50,048 bases of DNA. Source: a virus. Shown piece after piece: positions 36,985 through 44,423 of this stretch. Each line of letters opens with the position of its first letter. Position 1 is the stretch's first letter. The stretch is from positions 1 to 50,048 of IMG/VR virus record IMGVR_UViG_3300027917_000005; one strand, written 5' to 3'. Under the pieces are notes generated by a model. The model did not search any database. It saw only the letters and a program-made list of their open reading frames with translations, and was not told where the DNA came from. The translations under genes and the position numbers were made by a program.

Positions 36985-38278
36985 AGTAATCCTCCTTCAG
37001 TCCAGCCATGCGTTTGCAGGCATTAGAATATGCTTCCATTGAGTTGTCAACTCCAATGCAGAAAAGTCTTTGTCTTACTCCAGCCTCAATAGAAGAGGCA
37101 CTTCCCATAAAGGGATCGTAGAGGGACTGCCCAGGTAGTGCTGATCTTTCTAGGAGATTTGTTAGGAGTGGAACTGGCTTTTCAAAGGGATGAAGCTTTT
37201 CACTTGGTAGGACAGGAGAGCATTCTATCCAGTCAGGCATACCTTCCCTAACCAAGCGGCTTTCGTCTTTTCTGATATACATAATCATCTCATAGCAGGA
37301 TGCAGGCCAGGCAGTTGGAACATTACACTGACCTACCTCTCGCTTAATCCAAATGATGGGCTTAATGTGAACTCGCCAGCCTTCCTGCATGAACATCTGA
37401 CGCAGAGTCCAAAAGTGCTCGGGACCAACAAAGACGTACCCGTGACAGGTAGGGGTGGTAATTCTGAATCCTTCCCGAGCGAGAACAGAGTAATAGAAAA
37501 GGGCAGGCTCCCGACTATCTTCAATTTTATACCCACTGGTTGTAAGTTGTCCACCAGTCTTACCTCCTATTCCCTGCGTTAGAAGGTCTGCCTCTATACC
37601 ATAGATGGGATCAGTAAGAAGAATATCAATAGAGCCTTTATTCACAGATACCATGTGTTCCACAGCATCTCCATGAATAAGCTCAAAGGTACTCTTCCTA
37701 TCCTTAATAGCCTCCTCGTGCTTCTTCACTCCATCCATAGCAGCAGTTAATTTCTGCAGTGCCTGTCCAGCCTTCTTTATCTCAGACTTCTTTTTTGCTT
37801 GCTTCAATTGAGGGAAGGCACGAACCAAGGATGCCATCTCCATAGCATTATAGACAGAGCCTCGGGTCTTTCCAAGGAGTTCAGCAGTCTGCTCTATTGA
37901 CCATCCTTTTGTGCTACCTGATATAGAGGCTCCGTGGCGGGATTGCTTAAGGCGATGGAGTTCATCTATGGCAAGGGCTTCTTCGGCAGGAGTATAATCT
38001 TTTCTGTGGAGGTTGGCTTCAAGTTCTAGCTCCCGCATTTCATAGTCATCAACAACATCTTCATAGACTGCCTTGACTTTGATTCCAGCCAATAAGCAGG
38101 CAGCAAGCCTACGTCCTCCATCTACAAGTTCATTATCTCTTGTTATAACAATAGGCAGAATCTGCCTAGTTCTTACGAATGAGTCCGCAAGAGCTTGGAC
38201 ATCCCCGACCTCTTGTCTGAAGCGTTCCAGGCCTTCACGGACTTTTATTTCAGTTGGAGCAAGTTCTACAACCTGCAT
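36962..38278 (-). CDS. ParB-like domain fused to a DNA methyltransferase
   Basis: This 438-residue protein starts after AAGGAG. Residues 1-90 form a ParB/Srx-like N-terminal domain (VDGGRRLAACLLAG, 52-65). An HTH follows (WSIEQTAELLGKTRGSVYNA, 126-145). The C-terminal methylase has motif IV TDPIYGI (222-228), a P-to-I variant of DPPY, then HPFEKP (363-368) and DPFMGSAS (388-395), i.e. the beta-class order. It probably methylates adenine or cytosine amino groups in DNA, guided by the ParB/HTH part. Such fusions occur in phages and may protect phage DNA. Confidence 0.88.
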   Translation of the reverse strand: MQVVELAPTEIKVREGLERFRQEVGDVQALADSFVRTRQILPIVITRDNELVDGGRRLAACLLAGIKVKAVYEDVVDDYEMRELELEANLHRKDYTPAEEALAIDELHRLKQSRHGASISGSTKGWSIEQTAELLGKTRGSVYNAMEMASLVRAFPQLKQAKKKSEIKKAGQALQKLTAAMDGVKKHEEAIKDRKSTFELIHGDAVEHMVSVNKGSIDILLTDPIYGIEADLLTQGIGGKTGGQLTTSGYKIEDSREPALFYYSVLAREGFRITTPTCHGYVFVGPEHFWTLRQMFMQEGWRVHIKPIIWIKREVGQCNVPTAWPASCYEMIMYIRKDESRLVREGMPDWIECSPVLPSEKLHPFEKPVPLLTNLLERSALPGQSLYDPFMGSASSIEAGVRQRLFCIGVDNSMEAYSNACKRMAGLKEDYYAKTQEG

Positions 38279-38289
38279 TGCATTTCTCC

Positions 38290-38505
38290 TTATACTAGCC
38301 CTATCTTCCGTAGGAGTTCTAGCTGGTCAGGGGTTACAGGTATCTTTCTCTCAGAAATCCTCTTTCCAACAGCTCTCTTTAAAGGAACTTTCACAACCAC
38401 CTGGTCTAAATCCCTCTGCCTAATAAGACAGTAGCGGTGGAATATCTCCTCCTGCTCCGCCTCAGAGCTGGTTAGGAAGTTCTTTCTTAACTGTTCAAGT
38501 TTCAT
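38290..38505 (-). CDS. Small hypothetical protein (71 residues)
   Basis: The ATG at 38505 has AAGGG seven bases upstream and gives MKLEQLRKNFLTSSEAEQEE, a helical, charged start. An upstream TTG (38577) would run through the structured element at 38518-38592 and has no ribosome site. Sequence LDQVVVKVPLKRAVGKRISE follows. Not recognised. Confidence 0.55.
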   Translation of the reverse strand: MKLEQLRKNFLTSSEAEQEEIFHRYCLIRQRDLDQVVVKVPLKRAVGKRISERKIPVTPDQLELLRKIGLV

Positions 38506-38517
38506 GGTTAAACCCTT

Positions 38518-38592
38518 AAAAAGGCTGGCGATTACTGCCTGCAGCCTTATCCTATGGCCCTTCGAGTAAAGCTCCAAGGTTCATCGCCAGCC
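38518..38592 (-). ncRNA. Structured RNA or terminator-like element with two inner arms
   Basis: On the minus strand GGCTGGCGAT and ATCGCCAGCC close a 70-base element with ten pairs, and TTTTT follows. Inside, CCTTgGAG-CTTTA-CTCgAAGG and GGCC-ATAGGATAA-GGCT can form two further arms, giving a three-way junction. It lies between the SSB-like gene and the 71-residue gene, just before the latter's ribosome site. It could be a terminator/attenuator or a small RNA. Folding is by eye. Confidence 0.55.
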
Positions 38593-38598
38593 CCCTAG

Positions 38599-39117
38599 TT
38601 AGAAGGGAATGTCATCTTCTGACCCATCAGACTCAGAAGCCCTACGAGCCATACTGGAGACACTATTCCTTGTGCGACCCTGATACTCCTCCATGGATAA
38701 GCTAACAACTACATCAATGCCTACCCAATCACCTGACTCAATAAAGGCCATAATCTGAGTAGGACTATCCATGTTGATCTGCATACTATCTGCAAACTGC
38801 TTCATCATGTTGATCTTGGCTTGCCGCTTAGTGCTTCTGCCTGAGGCAGTCATCTTGTTCTCATCACCAATCCTTGGAAGCCAGTTGCGATAGGTAAATG
38901 CTTGGCCGTCAATAGGAGTCTCTCCATCAGACATTACCCCACCATTGTCTGCTAGGACAACCCTCCAGGCTATTGCCTGGTTGGCCATCTCAAATGTGAC
39001 ACCAGCCACACTACCAAGATAGTTACCTTGCGGGGCTAACGGGTCTGGCTTGTACTCATCTTCCAGACTAAAGTCTGTCTCGATGTGCGCTCCTTCTTGG
39101 GGTTCTAGTTCTGTCAT
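38599..39117 (-). CDS. Putative single-stranded-DNA-binding protein (DUF669-like)
   Basis: This 172-residue protein starts after AAGGAG. The C-terminus is acidic and ends DGSEDDIPF, the tip typical of SSB proteins that recruits partners. The core (YLGSVAGVTF, WRVVLADNGG, MKQFADSMQI) is consistent with an OB-fold phage SSB. It lies directly after the Sak4-like ATPase and overlaps it by four bases, forming a recombination set. Identification rests on the tail and context. Confidence 0.68.
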   Translation of the reverse strand: MTELEPQEGAHIETDFSLEDEYKPDPLAPQGNYLGSVAGVTFEMANQAIAWRVVLADNGGVMSDGETPIDGQAFTYRNWLPRIGDENKMTASGRSTKRQAKINMMKQFADSMQINMDSPTQIMAFIESGDWVGIDVVVSLSMEEYQGRTRNSVSSMARRASESDGSEDDIPF

Positions 39118-39944
39118 TTCTGTTCTCCTTCTGTTTCAATAGTTGGTGGGTCTTCCTCCTTACTAAATTTCTCTGCAAGGAGTTGTTCTCGCTTGTCCTT
39201 TATTTCTTCCTCCTTTCTTGCTCCTGATTCTAAGTGTCTAATCAGGGCAGGATAGTTGTTGGGGATTTCATCTGGTAGAATTCTGTGCACTCCAGACAGT
39301 CTGCTGCGAGCCTTGTAAAATCCCTTGGTCACAGTCCTGATATAGAATCTCTCCTTCCCTTCCTGCATCTTAGTGAAGGCCGTGTAGACTTCGTCAAAGT
39401 AACCTGGGACCTTTTCAGATAACTGACCAGTAAGAAGGGGATCAACACTCAGGATTGCTCCTGTCTTCTGATCAGTTGTTACTTGCCAGTGTCCACAGAC
39501 TACAATGTTGGTAGGGAAGGTGAGGATGTTGTTCAGGCGTGGAGCCATGAGATTCCTGACTATCATGTAGTGGACGTTCCAGATGGGTCCTCCCTCTGCT
39601 GATCTTTTTGGGTCAATCTGTAAAGCACGCTCCATTGCACAGTCAGTCATAGCTGTTGAGCTGTCTATAACTATAGTCTTGTACTTCCCATCATCAGCTG
39701 CCTGTTTAACAAAGCGATAGACCTTTTCAAACTGAACCCAACCTTTGCCTGACTTCTCAAATGTCTCGTAGTCCCAGTCTCTACCACGATAGGTAAGCAT
39801 TCCATCATCAAAGTCAAAGACAAATCCTGGAGTTGGAAACGAGCTGGCAAATACTGACTTACCTGTCCCATACCCTCCGAGGACAAATACCTTCAGCAGA
39901 GGAGCTGAACTTATGGTCATCTCTTTCACACTCTTAAATTCCAT
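39114..39944 (-). CDS. Sak4-like RecA-fold ATPase (single-strand annealing)
   Basis: The ATG at 39944 follows GGAGG and overlaps the nuclease gene's end. The 276-residue product has Walker A GGYGTGKS (23-30), a FVFDFDDG strand and Walker B KTIVIDSS (89-96), with a GHWQVT motif later. Phage Sak4 proteins have this shape and work with an SSB in recombination-dependent replication; the SSB-like gene follows directly. The C-terminus is charged and disordered. Confidence 0.8.
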   Translation of the reverse strand: MEFKSVKEMTISSAPLLKVFVLGGYGTGKSVFASSFPTPGFVFDFDDGMLTYRGRDWDYETFEKSGKGWVQFEKVYRFVKQAADDGKYKTIVIDSSTAMTDCAMERALQIDPKRSAEGGPIWNVHYMIVRNLMAPRLNNILTFPTNIVVCGHWQVTTDQKTGAILSVDPLLTGQLSEKVPGYFDEVYTAFTKMQEGKERFYIRTVTKGFYKARSRLSGVHRILPDEIPNNYPALIRHLESGARKEEEIKDKREQLLAEKFSKEEDPPTIETEGEQK

Positions 39945-40899
39945 AAGTGTCCTCCACAACTACTATATCCTTCTCATCGACTTCCTTAGTCACGTCCCAG
40001 GGATCAGGATCAATGAAGTAATTGTCCAGTATCTCTTCTCCCGCAGGTCTGTTCTGCTCACAGATATTTAGGTAGGCACAAGCTCCATATGTATAGCAGG
40101 AAGACAAGTTTACAGGAAAGTAATCGTTATCTATGCAGTATTGGAGAGCATTAGCAGCCCTGAACATATGATGCCTCCAACTTATCAGATCAGCCTCAAA
40201 GAAGACTTGTGGTACACGCTTGAAGTCTATCTTGGGGCTGCCATACTGTCCAGTGGTTCTGGATTTGTATGCTGATAGGTGATGAAGCACAATTAGAGAA
40301 CCCTCCGGAATCGTCTTTAGAATATGGGAGGCGGCATAGTTATAGCCAATTACTTGTGGACTTCTGTGTAGCCTGGCAGCTTGTAGTGCTAAGGCTTGTC
40401 CTGTAGACTTGAACTCTTTCAGCCATGGACGCCCTGATAGATGTACCTCCAGATCGCAGCGACCAGTAAAGAAAAAGGGTCTTAGAGTGGGGAAGTATTT
40501 CTTTTCTATCTCGGTGGGAGTCATCTTAATCTTGAACACCTTCTCTGACTCTAGGATCTTCATCAATCCTTCATCATGAGCAAAGTGATCTACATAAGAG
40601 ACTAAGGCTAAGAGTAGGTTTTCTATGGTTCTGTAATCATCTACCCAGGTCTGTCTAGCAGTAACCTCATTCCATTTCTTCTGGGCAAATTGTACTGCCC
40701 TCTCAATAGCTCTTCCATCCCTAGTCCAGCCATTTTCTGCTATGTGAGAGTAGAATCCCTCCATAGCTGAGTGCCATGCAATACCATAGCGGAGAGCTGT
40801 TGAGCCTTTAATTGGAATGATATGTCTGCGGTAGTTTAATTCATACTTTCTAGGACAGGAGTCGAACGTATCTCTCTTGGTGTGATCTAGTTCGATCAT
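39934..40899 (-). CDS. PD-(D/E)XK nuclease, Cas4/RecB-like with four cysteines
   Basis: This 321-residue protein begins MIELDHTKRDTFDSCPRKYE. The catalytic set is GRCDLEV (Asp149), LKEFKSTG (Glu162, Lys164) and PQVIGYNYA (Gln182, Tyr186). Cysteines 15, 268, 274 and 280 match the 4Fe-4S arrangement of Cas4/AddB-type exonucleases. It would resect DNA ends for the Sak4/SSB pair downstream. Operator site 8 lies upstream of its start. Confidence 0.85.
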   Translation of the reverse strand: MIELDHTKRDTFDSCPRKYELNYRRHIIPIKGSTALRYGIAWHSAMEGFYSHIAENGWTRDGRAIERAVQFAQKKWNEVTARQTWVDDYRTIENLLLALVSYVDHFAHDEGLMKILESEKVFKIKMTPTEIEKKYFPTLRPFFFTGRCDLEVHLSGRPWLKEFKSTGQALALQAARLHRSPQVIGYNYAASHILKTIPEGSLIVLHHLSAYKSRTTGQYGSPKIDFKRVPQVFFEADLISWRHHMFRAANALQYCIDNDYFPVNLSSCYTYGACAYLNICEQNRPAGEEILDNYFIDPDPWDVTKEVDEKDIVVVEDTYGI

Positions 40900-40954
40900 G
40901 TATCCTCCTTTGCCTCTATCAGGCTGGCGTGGTTGTAACCACTTACGGGGATTC

Positions 40955-40983
40955 AGTCAAAATGTCATTTTTTGACGTTTCTT
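40955..40983 (-). promoter_or_regulatory. Dispersed 29-bp operator, site 8 (minus orientation)
   Basis: The core at 40960-40980 (AAATGTCAT-TTT-TTGACGTTT) differs at one inner base. It directly follows the T-run of the structured RNA at 40984-41064 and precedes the nuclease gene. Confidence 0.78.
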
Positions 40984-41064
40984 AAAAAAGGGCCCTGAGA
41001 GGAAAGATCAGTTGGACCTTTGCCTAGTATTCGGGGCTACTAAGCTTAACCGCTCCCAGGGCCC
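40984..41064 (-). ncRNA. 75-base three-way-junction RNA ending in a T6 run
   Basis: On the minus strand GGGCCCTGGGAG (41064-41053) pairs over 12 positions (one wobble) with CTCTCAGGGCCC (41001-40990), and TTTTTT follows. Inside, CTTAGTA-GCCCCGAA-TACTAGG and AAAGGTC-CAACT-GATCTTT form two seven-pair arms. The fold is compact and tRNA-sized, but no T-loop consensus or canonical anticodon arm is seen. It lies in a leftward gene gap. It could be a stable small RNA with its own terminator or an elaborate terminator. Folding is by eye. Confidence 0.65.
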
Positions 41065-41075
41065 CCGAGAGGAGG

Positions 41076-41507
41076 CTACCCCTCGTCATCAGTAATGCCA
41101 GGAATCTTCATTCCAAGGTCGCCCAGCAGCTTCTTAGCTGTAGCCTTCTCATCGTCAGACAGGAGCTCGTAATTCTCAATGATGGCTTTGATGGGAACCT
41201 TAGGAACAGCAGGGGCTCTGACTGTCCAGTCACCAGCCTTGAGGCCATCCCACACCTTGTTGATAGCTTCCTCTGCCTCAACGCCCTTGCGTCCAGCAGC
41301 AGCATCACCAAGCTTGTGACCAAGCCCAAAGGGTCCAAGGCGATCCTGAATATCCATCGGGAGATCAAGGATGCTAAAGACCATTTGACCTTCATTGCCT
41401 CCAAGGACAGTGATCTTGACCAGGGGATGATCAGTCAGATCCTTCTCCAGTTTCTTGCGGGACTTTTTCTCTGTGTCCGGGGTCTGAGTCGTTGTCTCTT
41501 CTGCCAT
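41076..41507 (-). CDS. Acidic phage protein, paralogue of the join-spanning gene
   Basis: The ATG at 41507 follows AAGGAG. The 143-residue product contains LPMDIQDRLGPFGLGHKLGD and VWDGLKAGDWTVR. The join-spanning protein (140 to 49661) carries the matching YLVYYGFKQKAADA and VYQRLLAGDWNAK, so the two are related. The family is found in phages but has no known function to me. It ends LLSDDEKATAKKLLGDLG, a phrase also echoed in the protein at 47991. Confidence 0.7.
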   Translation of the reverse strand: MAEETTTQTPDTEKKSRKKLEKDLTDHPLVKITVLGGNEGQMVFSILDLPMDIQDRLGPFGLGHKLGDAAAGRKGVEAEEAINKVWDGLKAGDWTVRAPAVPKVPIKAIIENYELLSDDEKATAKKLLGDLGMKIPGITDDEG

Positions 41508-41667
41508 GGTGTTCTCCTTCTTTGTCAAGTTGGTTTACCCATTCCTCTACGATCTCTCGCAGAAGATCTCCTAAAGGCTTATCTTGGTAGATGGCTTCAA
41601 CTTTCAGCCGCTTGAAAGTTCCGCTGTCTAGAACAGTTTGGACATATCTTGAAGCCATCTCAGACAT
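41431..41667 (-). CDS. Ribbon-helix-helix-type protein, candidate regulator
   Basis: The ATG at 41667 follows AAAGGAGG. The 78-residue product has a strand-helix-helix pattern RYVQTVLDSGTFKRLKVEAI, then LGDLLREIVEEWV (about 6-45), as in CopG/Arc-type dimeric repressors. It is the first gene after the leftward promoter at 41726-41754. RHH dimers bind short palindromes, so it is one candidate for binding the dispersed operators or this promoter. The charged C-terminus overlaps the next gene. Confidence 0.65.
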   Translation of the reverse strand: MSEMASRYVQTVLDSGTFKRLKVEAIYQDKPLGDLLREIVEEWVNQLDKEGEHHGRRDNDSDPGHREKVPQETGEGSD

Positions 41668-41725
41668 AGTGTTCACCTCCTTTCATCTGGAGTTTATGTT
41701 ATCATCAGTTTATGATACAATAACT

Positions 41726-41754
41726 ATGGTAACATAATAATTCCCAGATGTCAA
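41726..41754 (-). promoter_or_regulatory. Leftward promoter sharing the TTGACATCTGGG core
   Basis: Minus strand: TTGACA (41754-41749), 17 bases, TACCAT (41731-41726) with TG one base upstream, an extended -10. TTGACATCTGGG is identical to the start of the promoters at 459 and 48533. It points to the RHH gene at 41667. Confidence 0.72.
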
Positions 41755-41774
41755 TTAAAAAATGCACATCTGGG
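41743..41774. repeat. Inverted repeat CCCAGATGT / ACATCTGGG at the leftward promoter
   Basis: CCCAGATGT (41743-41751) and ACATCTGGG (41766-41774) are exact reverse complements 14 bases apart. The left arm is part of the promoter's shared TTGACATCTGGG sequence. This suggests a dimeric regulator site overlapping the -35 box. Confidence 0.55.
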
Positions 41775-41792
41775 TGGATGCCTTGAAAAAAG

Positions 41793-42005
41793 TTATCGGG
41801 GCCTGAATCCATCTGGAGTTGGTAGATGACCCCTTGAATGTTGAGAGAACCATCGAGGGAAGACAACCTCATGCATCAGCTTTAGAATATACTTAGCACA
41901 TTCCTCATTACTCCTGCTTAGGGAGATGATGAGTACGATAGCTGTCTCAGTTGTCAGACCCTCATTGTAAAGGCGACACACCCTCTTGAAGTTAGTCTTG
42001 TTCAT
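41793..42005 (-). CDS. Small hypothetical protein (70 residues)
   Basis: Its ATG overlaps the ligase stop in ATGA, so translation is coupled. MNKTNFKRVCRLYNEGLTTE has an HTH-like helical start and the rest is helical. It ends just upstream of the 41.7 kb promoter region. Not recognised. Confidence 0.55.
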   Translation of the reverse strand: MNKTNFKRVCRLYNEGLTTETAIVLIISLSRSNEECAKYILKLMHEVVFPRWFSQHSRGHLPTPDGFRPR

Positions 42006-42865
42006 AATTTCTTCACCTCCACAGCTACAGCACAGATAGGAACACCGCCAGAAGTGGTTATCTTCTCATGCTTGACAATCAGGATTCTTCCTGGAAGATT
42101 GTCCCTATCCTTCCAGATTGCATCCCTCTCAGGATGAGTGAGCTTACCTGCGCCGACATAGAATACGTCATCATCACTTGTCTTGACCAAGAAAGAACCA
42201 AGGGTATCTTTAGGATATCCGTTCTTATCTATGGCCTCTTTGAGTGCTACAATCTCATACTCATCTATCTCTGTGGGCTTGTACTTCAGCATTGAGACAG
42301 ATCGCTTTGGGGCATATGGAGTGAACATAGCCCGCAGTATTATTCCCTCATAGCCCTGATCAACATACTCCTGCGCAGCTATTCTCCATGTGTCAAAGTC
42401 TGCAGTTCCAGGTCTTACAAAATGAAGTGGGGGAGCAAAGATTGATCTGGATGAGAGGTTATCAAGTATCCAGAATCTAGCTGCCTGGTCTGGTCCAGGG
42501 TCTTCAGTGGCTATGTCAAAGATGTGATATTCAAGACTAGTCACCTCTGAACTGATATTGACTGTCCTCCTGAGAGCTGAGTCAATTCTCTCCCTTGGCC
42601 AGCCATGCTTATAAATCTCTCCATCAAAGGGGACAGCACCAAACGCTCTCCAGACATCCTTGATAGCATCCTTAATATGATCAAGGAACTGGAACTCGTT
42701 TCCATAGCTTGATAGGAGTACAGGCTCACCCTTGAATTCTTCAGTTCTGCATCGCTCCCCATTGATCTTGGGTTGAACGAAGAAGGTAGGCCCGAGGCGG
42801 GCTATCCGCCCCGAGTCTACAGGGTAAGCTAACATCACTCCTTCTCGTTTGGGTCTTTCTGCCAT
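42002..42865 (-). CDS. ATP-dependent DNA ligase
   Basis: This 287-residue protein starts after GGGAGG. Motif I is QPKINGERCR with the adenylated Lys33, motif III FDGEIY (81-86), motif IV YEGIILR (173-179) and motif V LKYKP (194-198). A short OB-type C-terminal domain completes a minimal ligase; no BRCT or zinc domain is present. It seals nicks during phage DNA replication and recombination. Confidence 0.92.
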   Translation of the reverse strand: MAERPKREGVMLAYPVDSGRIARLGPTFFVQPKINGERCRTEEFKGEPVLLSSYGNEFQFLDHIKDAIKDVWRAFGAVPFDGEIYKHGWPRERIDSALRRTVNISSEVTSLEYHIFDIATEDPGPDQAARFWILDNLSSRSIFAPPLHFVRPGTADFDTWRIAAQEYVDQGYEGIILRAMFTPYAPKRSVSMLKYKPTEIDEYEIVALKEAIDKNGYPKDTLGSFLVKTSDDDVFYVGAGKLTHPERDAIWKDRDNLPGRILIVKHEKITTSGGVPICAVAVEVKKL

Positions 42866-43084
42866 TTAATACCTCCCTATCTTCTCAAGATGTTCCCTCA
42901 TTTTCTTAAAGAACCTGTCTCCTGCGGTAGAGTACGGCTCTATAGTGTCAAGGACTATTCCAGTCACATGAGTAAGAGCTGCATGGGACATCTTGGGATA
43001 GTGTGCTGACATAGTGTCTAAGAGCTTACGGGCAAGCCACCTTGGGCTGTGCTTAGTAGGTCTTCCCATTCTTGGTCTAGACAT
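42866..43084 (-). CDS. Small basic hypothetical protein (72 residues)
   Basis: It follows GAGGAGG and overlaps the upstream stop by one base. Basic and helical (MSRPRMGRPTKHSPRWLARK), with the GRPTKHS start often seen in DNA-binding phage proteins. Directly before the ligase. Not recognised. Confidence 0.55.
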   Translation of the reverse strand: MSRPRMGRPTKHSPRWLARKLLDTMSAHYPKMSHAALTHVTGIVLDTIEPYSTAGDRFFKKMREHLEKIGRY

Positions 43085-43662
43085 TATGTCCTCCTCTCAT
43101 GAGGCTTCGTCACAAATTCAGCAACGTCCCCAAACTTGAAGGTGTGGTTCCCAGTTTTACGAACCCTCTCCCTCATGTTATCATTGATGGTTTGAAGCTC
43201 CCGTATCTTATCCCTGAGTTGTTTTATCTCATGCTGGTGAGTCTTCTTCTGGTTAGAGATGGTGCTTTCAAGGGTTAGAATCTGGCTTGATTGGGAGCTG
43301 ATCTTCTTCTTCATGTTCTCAATGACGCTGATGAGAGCAAGGCCAACTTCTTCTGGATGCCATACAGTATCTGGAGACTTAGTCTTCTTCTCAAGAGTTG
43401 TTCCTTCTGGAACGGTCCAGCGGAATCCCCTCTCTCCCTTAACAGCAGGATGGCTTAAGACTTGATCCTTCTTCTTTAATATGCTAAGAGCATTGCTTAT
43501 CGTACTGGCATCAGCACGGGGGAATTCCTCTGTCACTTCTGGAAGGATCTGGGACACAGTAAGTGGCCCTGTTGGGGAGGTCTTTAGTACCTCCAAGATT
43601 AACTCACTCACTCCGATGTTAGCCATACGCTTTTCTGTCCTACTTAATTTCTTCAGACTCAT
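43084..43662 (-). CDS. Winged-helix protein with coiled coil
   Basis: This 192-residue protein starts after GGAGG. Residues about 15-80 look like a winged helix (ILEVLKTSPTGPLTVSQILP, then STISNALSILKKKDQV). Residues about 110-165 form a coiled coil. It probably binds DNA, as a regulator or replication-initiation factor. It overlaps the upstream gene's end by 23 bases. Confidence 0.65.
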   Translation of the reverse strand: MSLKKLSRTEKRMANIGVSELILEVLKTSPTGPLTVSQILPEVTEEFPRADASTISNALSILKKKDQVLSHPAVKGERGFRWTVPEGTTLEKKTKSPDTVWHPEEVGLALISVIENMKKKISSQSSQILTLESTISNQKKTHQHEIKQLRDKIRELQTINDNMRERVRKTGNHTFKFGDVAEFVTKPHERRT

Positions 43663-44080
43663 CGCTCTTACCTCCTTCTATGAAGAGGAGTTCCTCGGCA
43701 GTTAATTCTCCCTCGATAGCTTCTATCTCCTCAAGGGTTAGCCCATCCTTCTTCATTAGGGTTAGCCTCCTCCATCTATCTCTTTCCTGTTTAATCTCTA
43801 CCCTCTCAGTAGTGCCATCAGACCTCTTTATAAAGCCCACTAAAGGAGTTGTCATAACCTTTCTGATTCCTACCCATAGCAGGCCATCAGCTACCCTCTT
43901 GAATGGGACCAGGGTAGAGGCAGTTACAGGGTCAATCCCCTTGAGAATTTCAACTTCCTTCTTGATAGACTTAAGAAGCTGTTTTTGTTGCTCCTTGCTC
44001 TCAACAGGAAGGTGGAGTTCCTCTCCTGTTTTAGAAGTAAGGACTTTCTCTATCCAGCTTATCAGTATATCTCTATTCAC
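43640..44080 (-). CDS. Hypothetical helical protein, related to the 44395 product
   Basis: A GTG at 44080 follows AAAGGAGG and gives VNRDILISWIEKVLTSKTGE. An upstream ATG (44272) would run over the neighbouring gene in another frame and is rejected. The C-terminal RRLTLMKKDGLTLEEIEAIEG matches in style KQLMREDGISEEEIAAYFGE in the gene at 44395, so the two may be paralogues. Function unknown. Confidence 0.62.
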   Translation of the reverse strand: MNRDILISWIEKVLTSKTGEELHLPVESKEQQKQLLKSIKKEVEILKGIDPVTASTLVPFKRVADGLLWVGIRKVMTTPLVGFIKRSDGTTERVEIKQERDRWRRLTLMKKDGLTLEEIEAIEGELTAEELLFIEGGKSDESEEIK

Positions 44081-44090
44081 CTTCCCTCCT

Positions 44091-44423
44091 TTAGAATTGG
44101 GAGTAATAGTCTCCCTCATCTGGAAAATATCCATCCTCGTAAGGATCATGAGATGCCTTATCAAAAGCTGCATCATAAGCCTCTTCATCTTCCATAAGCT
44201 TTTCGACAAAGTCCTCACTACACTTAACCCACTCCCCTTTATCATCTTCTGCGTAGGCTTCCAAGATCTCAAGGAATGGAGGCTCCTCGGGAGAGTGCTT
44301 TGTCTGTCTGATCCTTGGATAAAGGATAAACTTAGTTAACGCCACCTGCTTCCCAAGGAATGATATCTGGGGAGCATCATCAGGACTATAGGTCTCAGGT
44401 CTGTTCTTGGGAAAGGTTATCAT
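44091..44423 (-). CDS. Acidic hypothetical protein (110 residues)
   Basis: This product is strongly acidic at the C-terminus (DEEAYDAAFDKASHDPYEDG). Its start overlaps the 44395 gene by 29 bases. It sits between the two related genes at 43640 and 44395. Not recognised. Confidence 0.6.
   Translation of the reverse strand: MITFPKNRPETYSPDDAPQISFLGKQVALTKFILYPRIRQTKHSPEEPPFLEILEAYAEDDKGEWVKCSEDFVEKLMEDEEAYDAAFDKASHDPYEDGYFPDEGDYYSQF

Noticed and set aside
40990-41064. A tRNA gene (75 bases, closed by a seven-base acceptor-like stem)
   Set aside because: No GTTCNA-type T-loop, no fitting T-stem next to the acceptor and no CCA-like end on either strand.
43640-44272. A 210-residue version of the 43640 gene
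   Set aside because: The first 64 residues are read from the overlapping 44091 gene in another frame; GTG at 44080 has a strong ribosome site.
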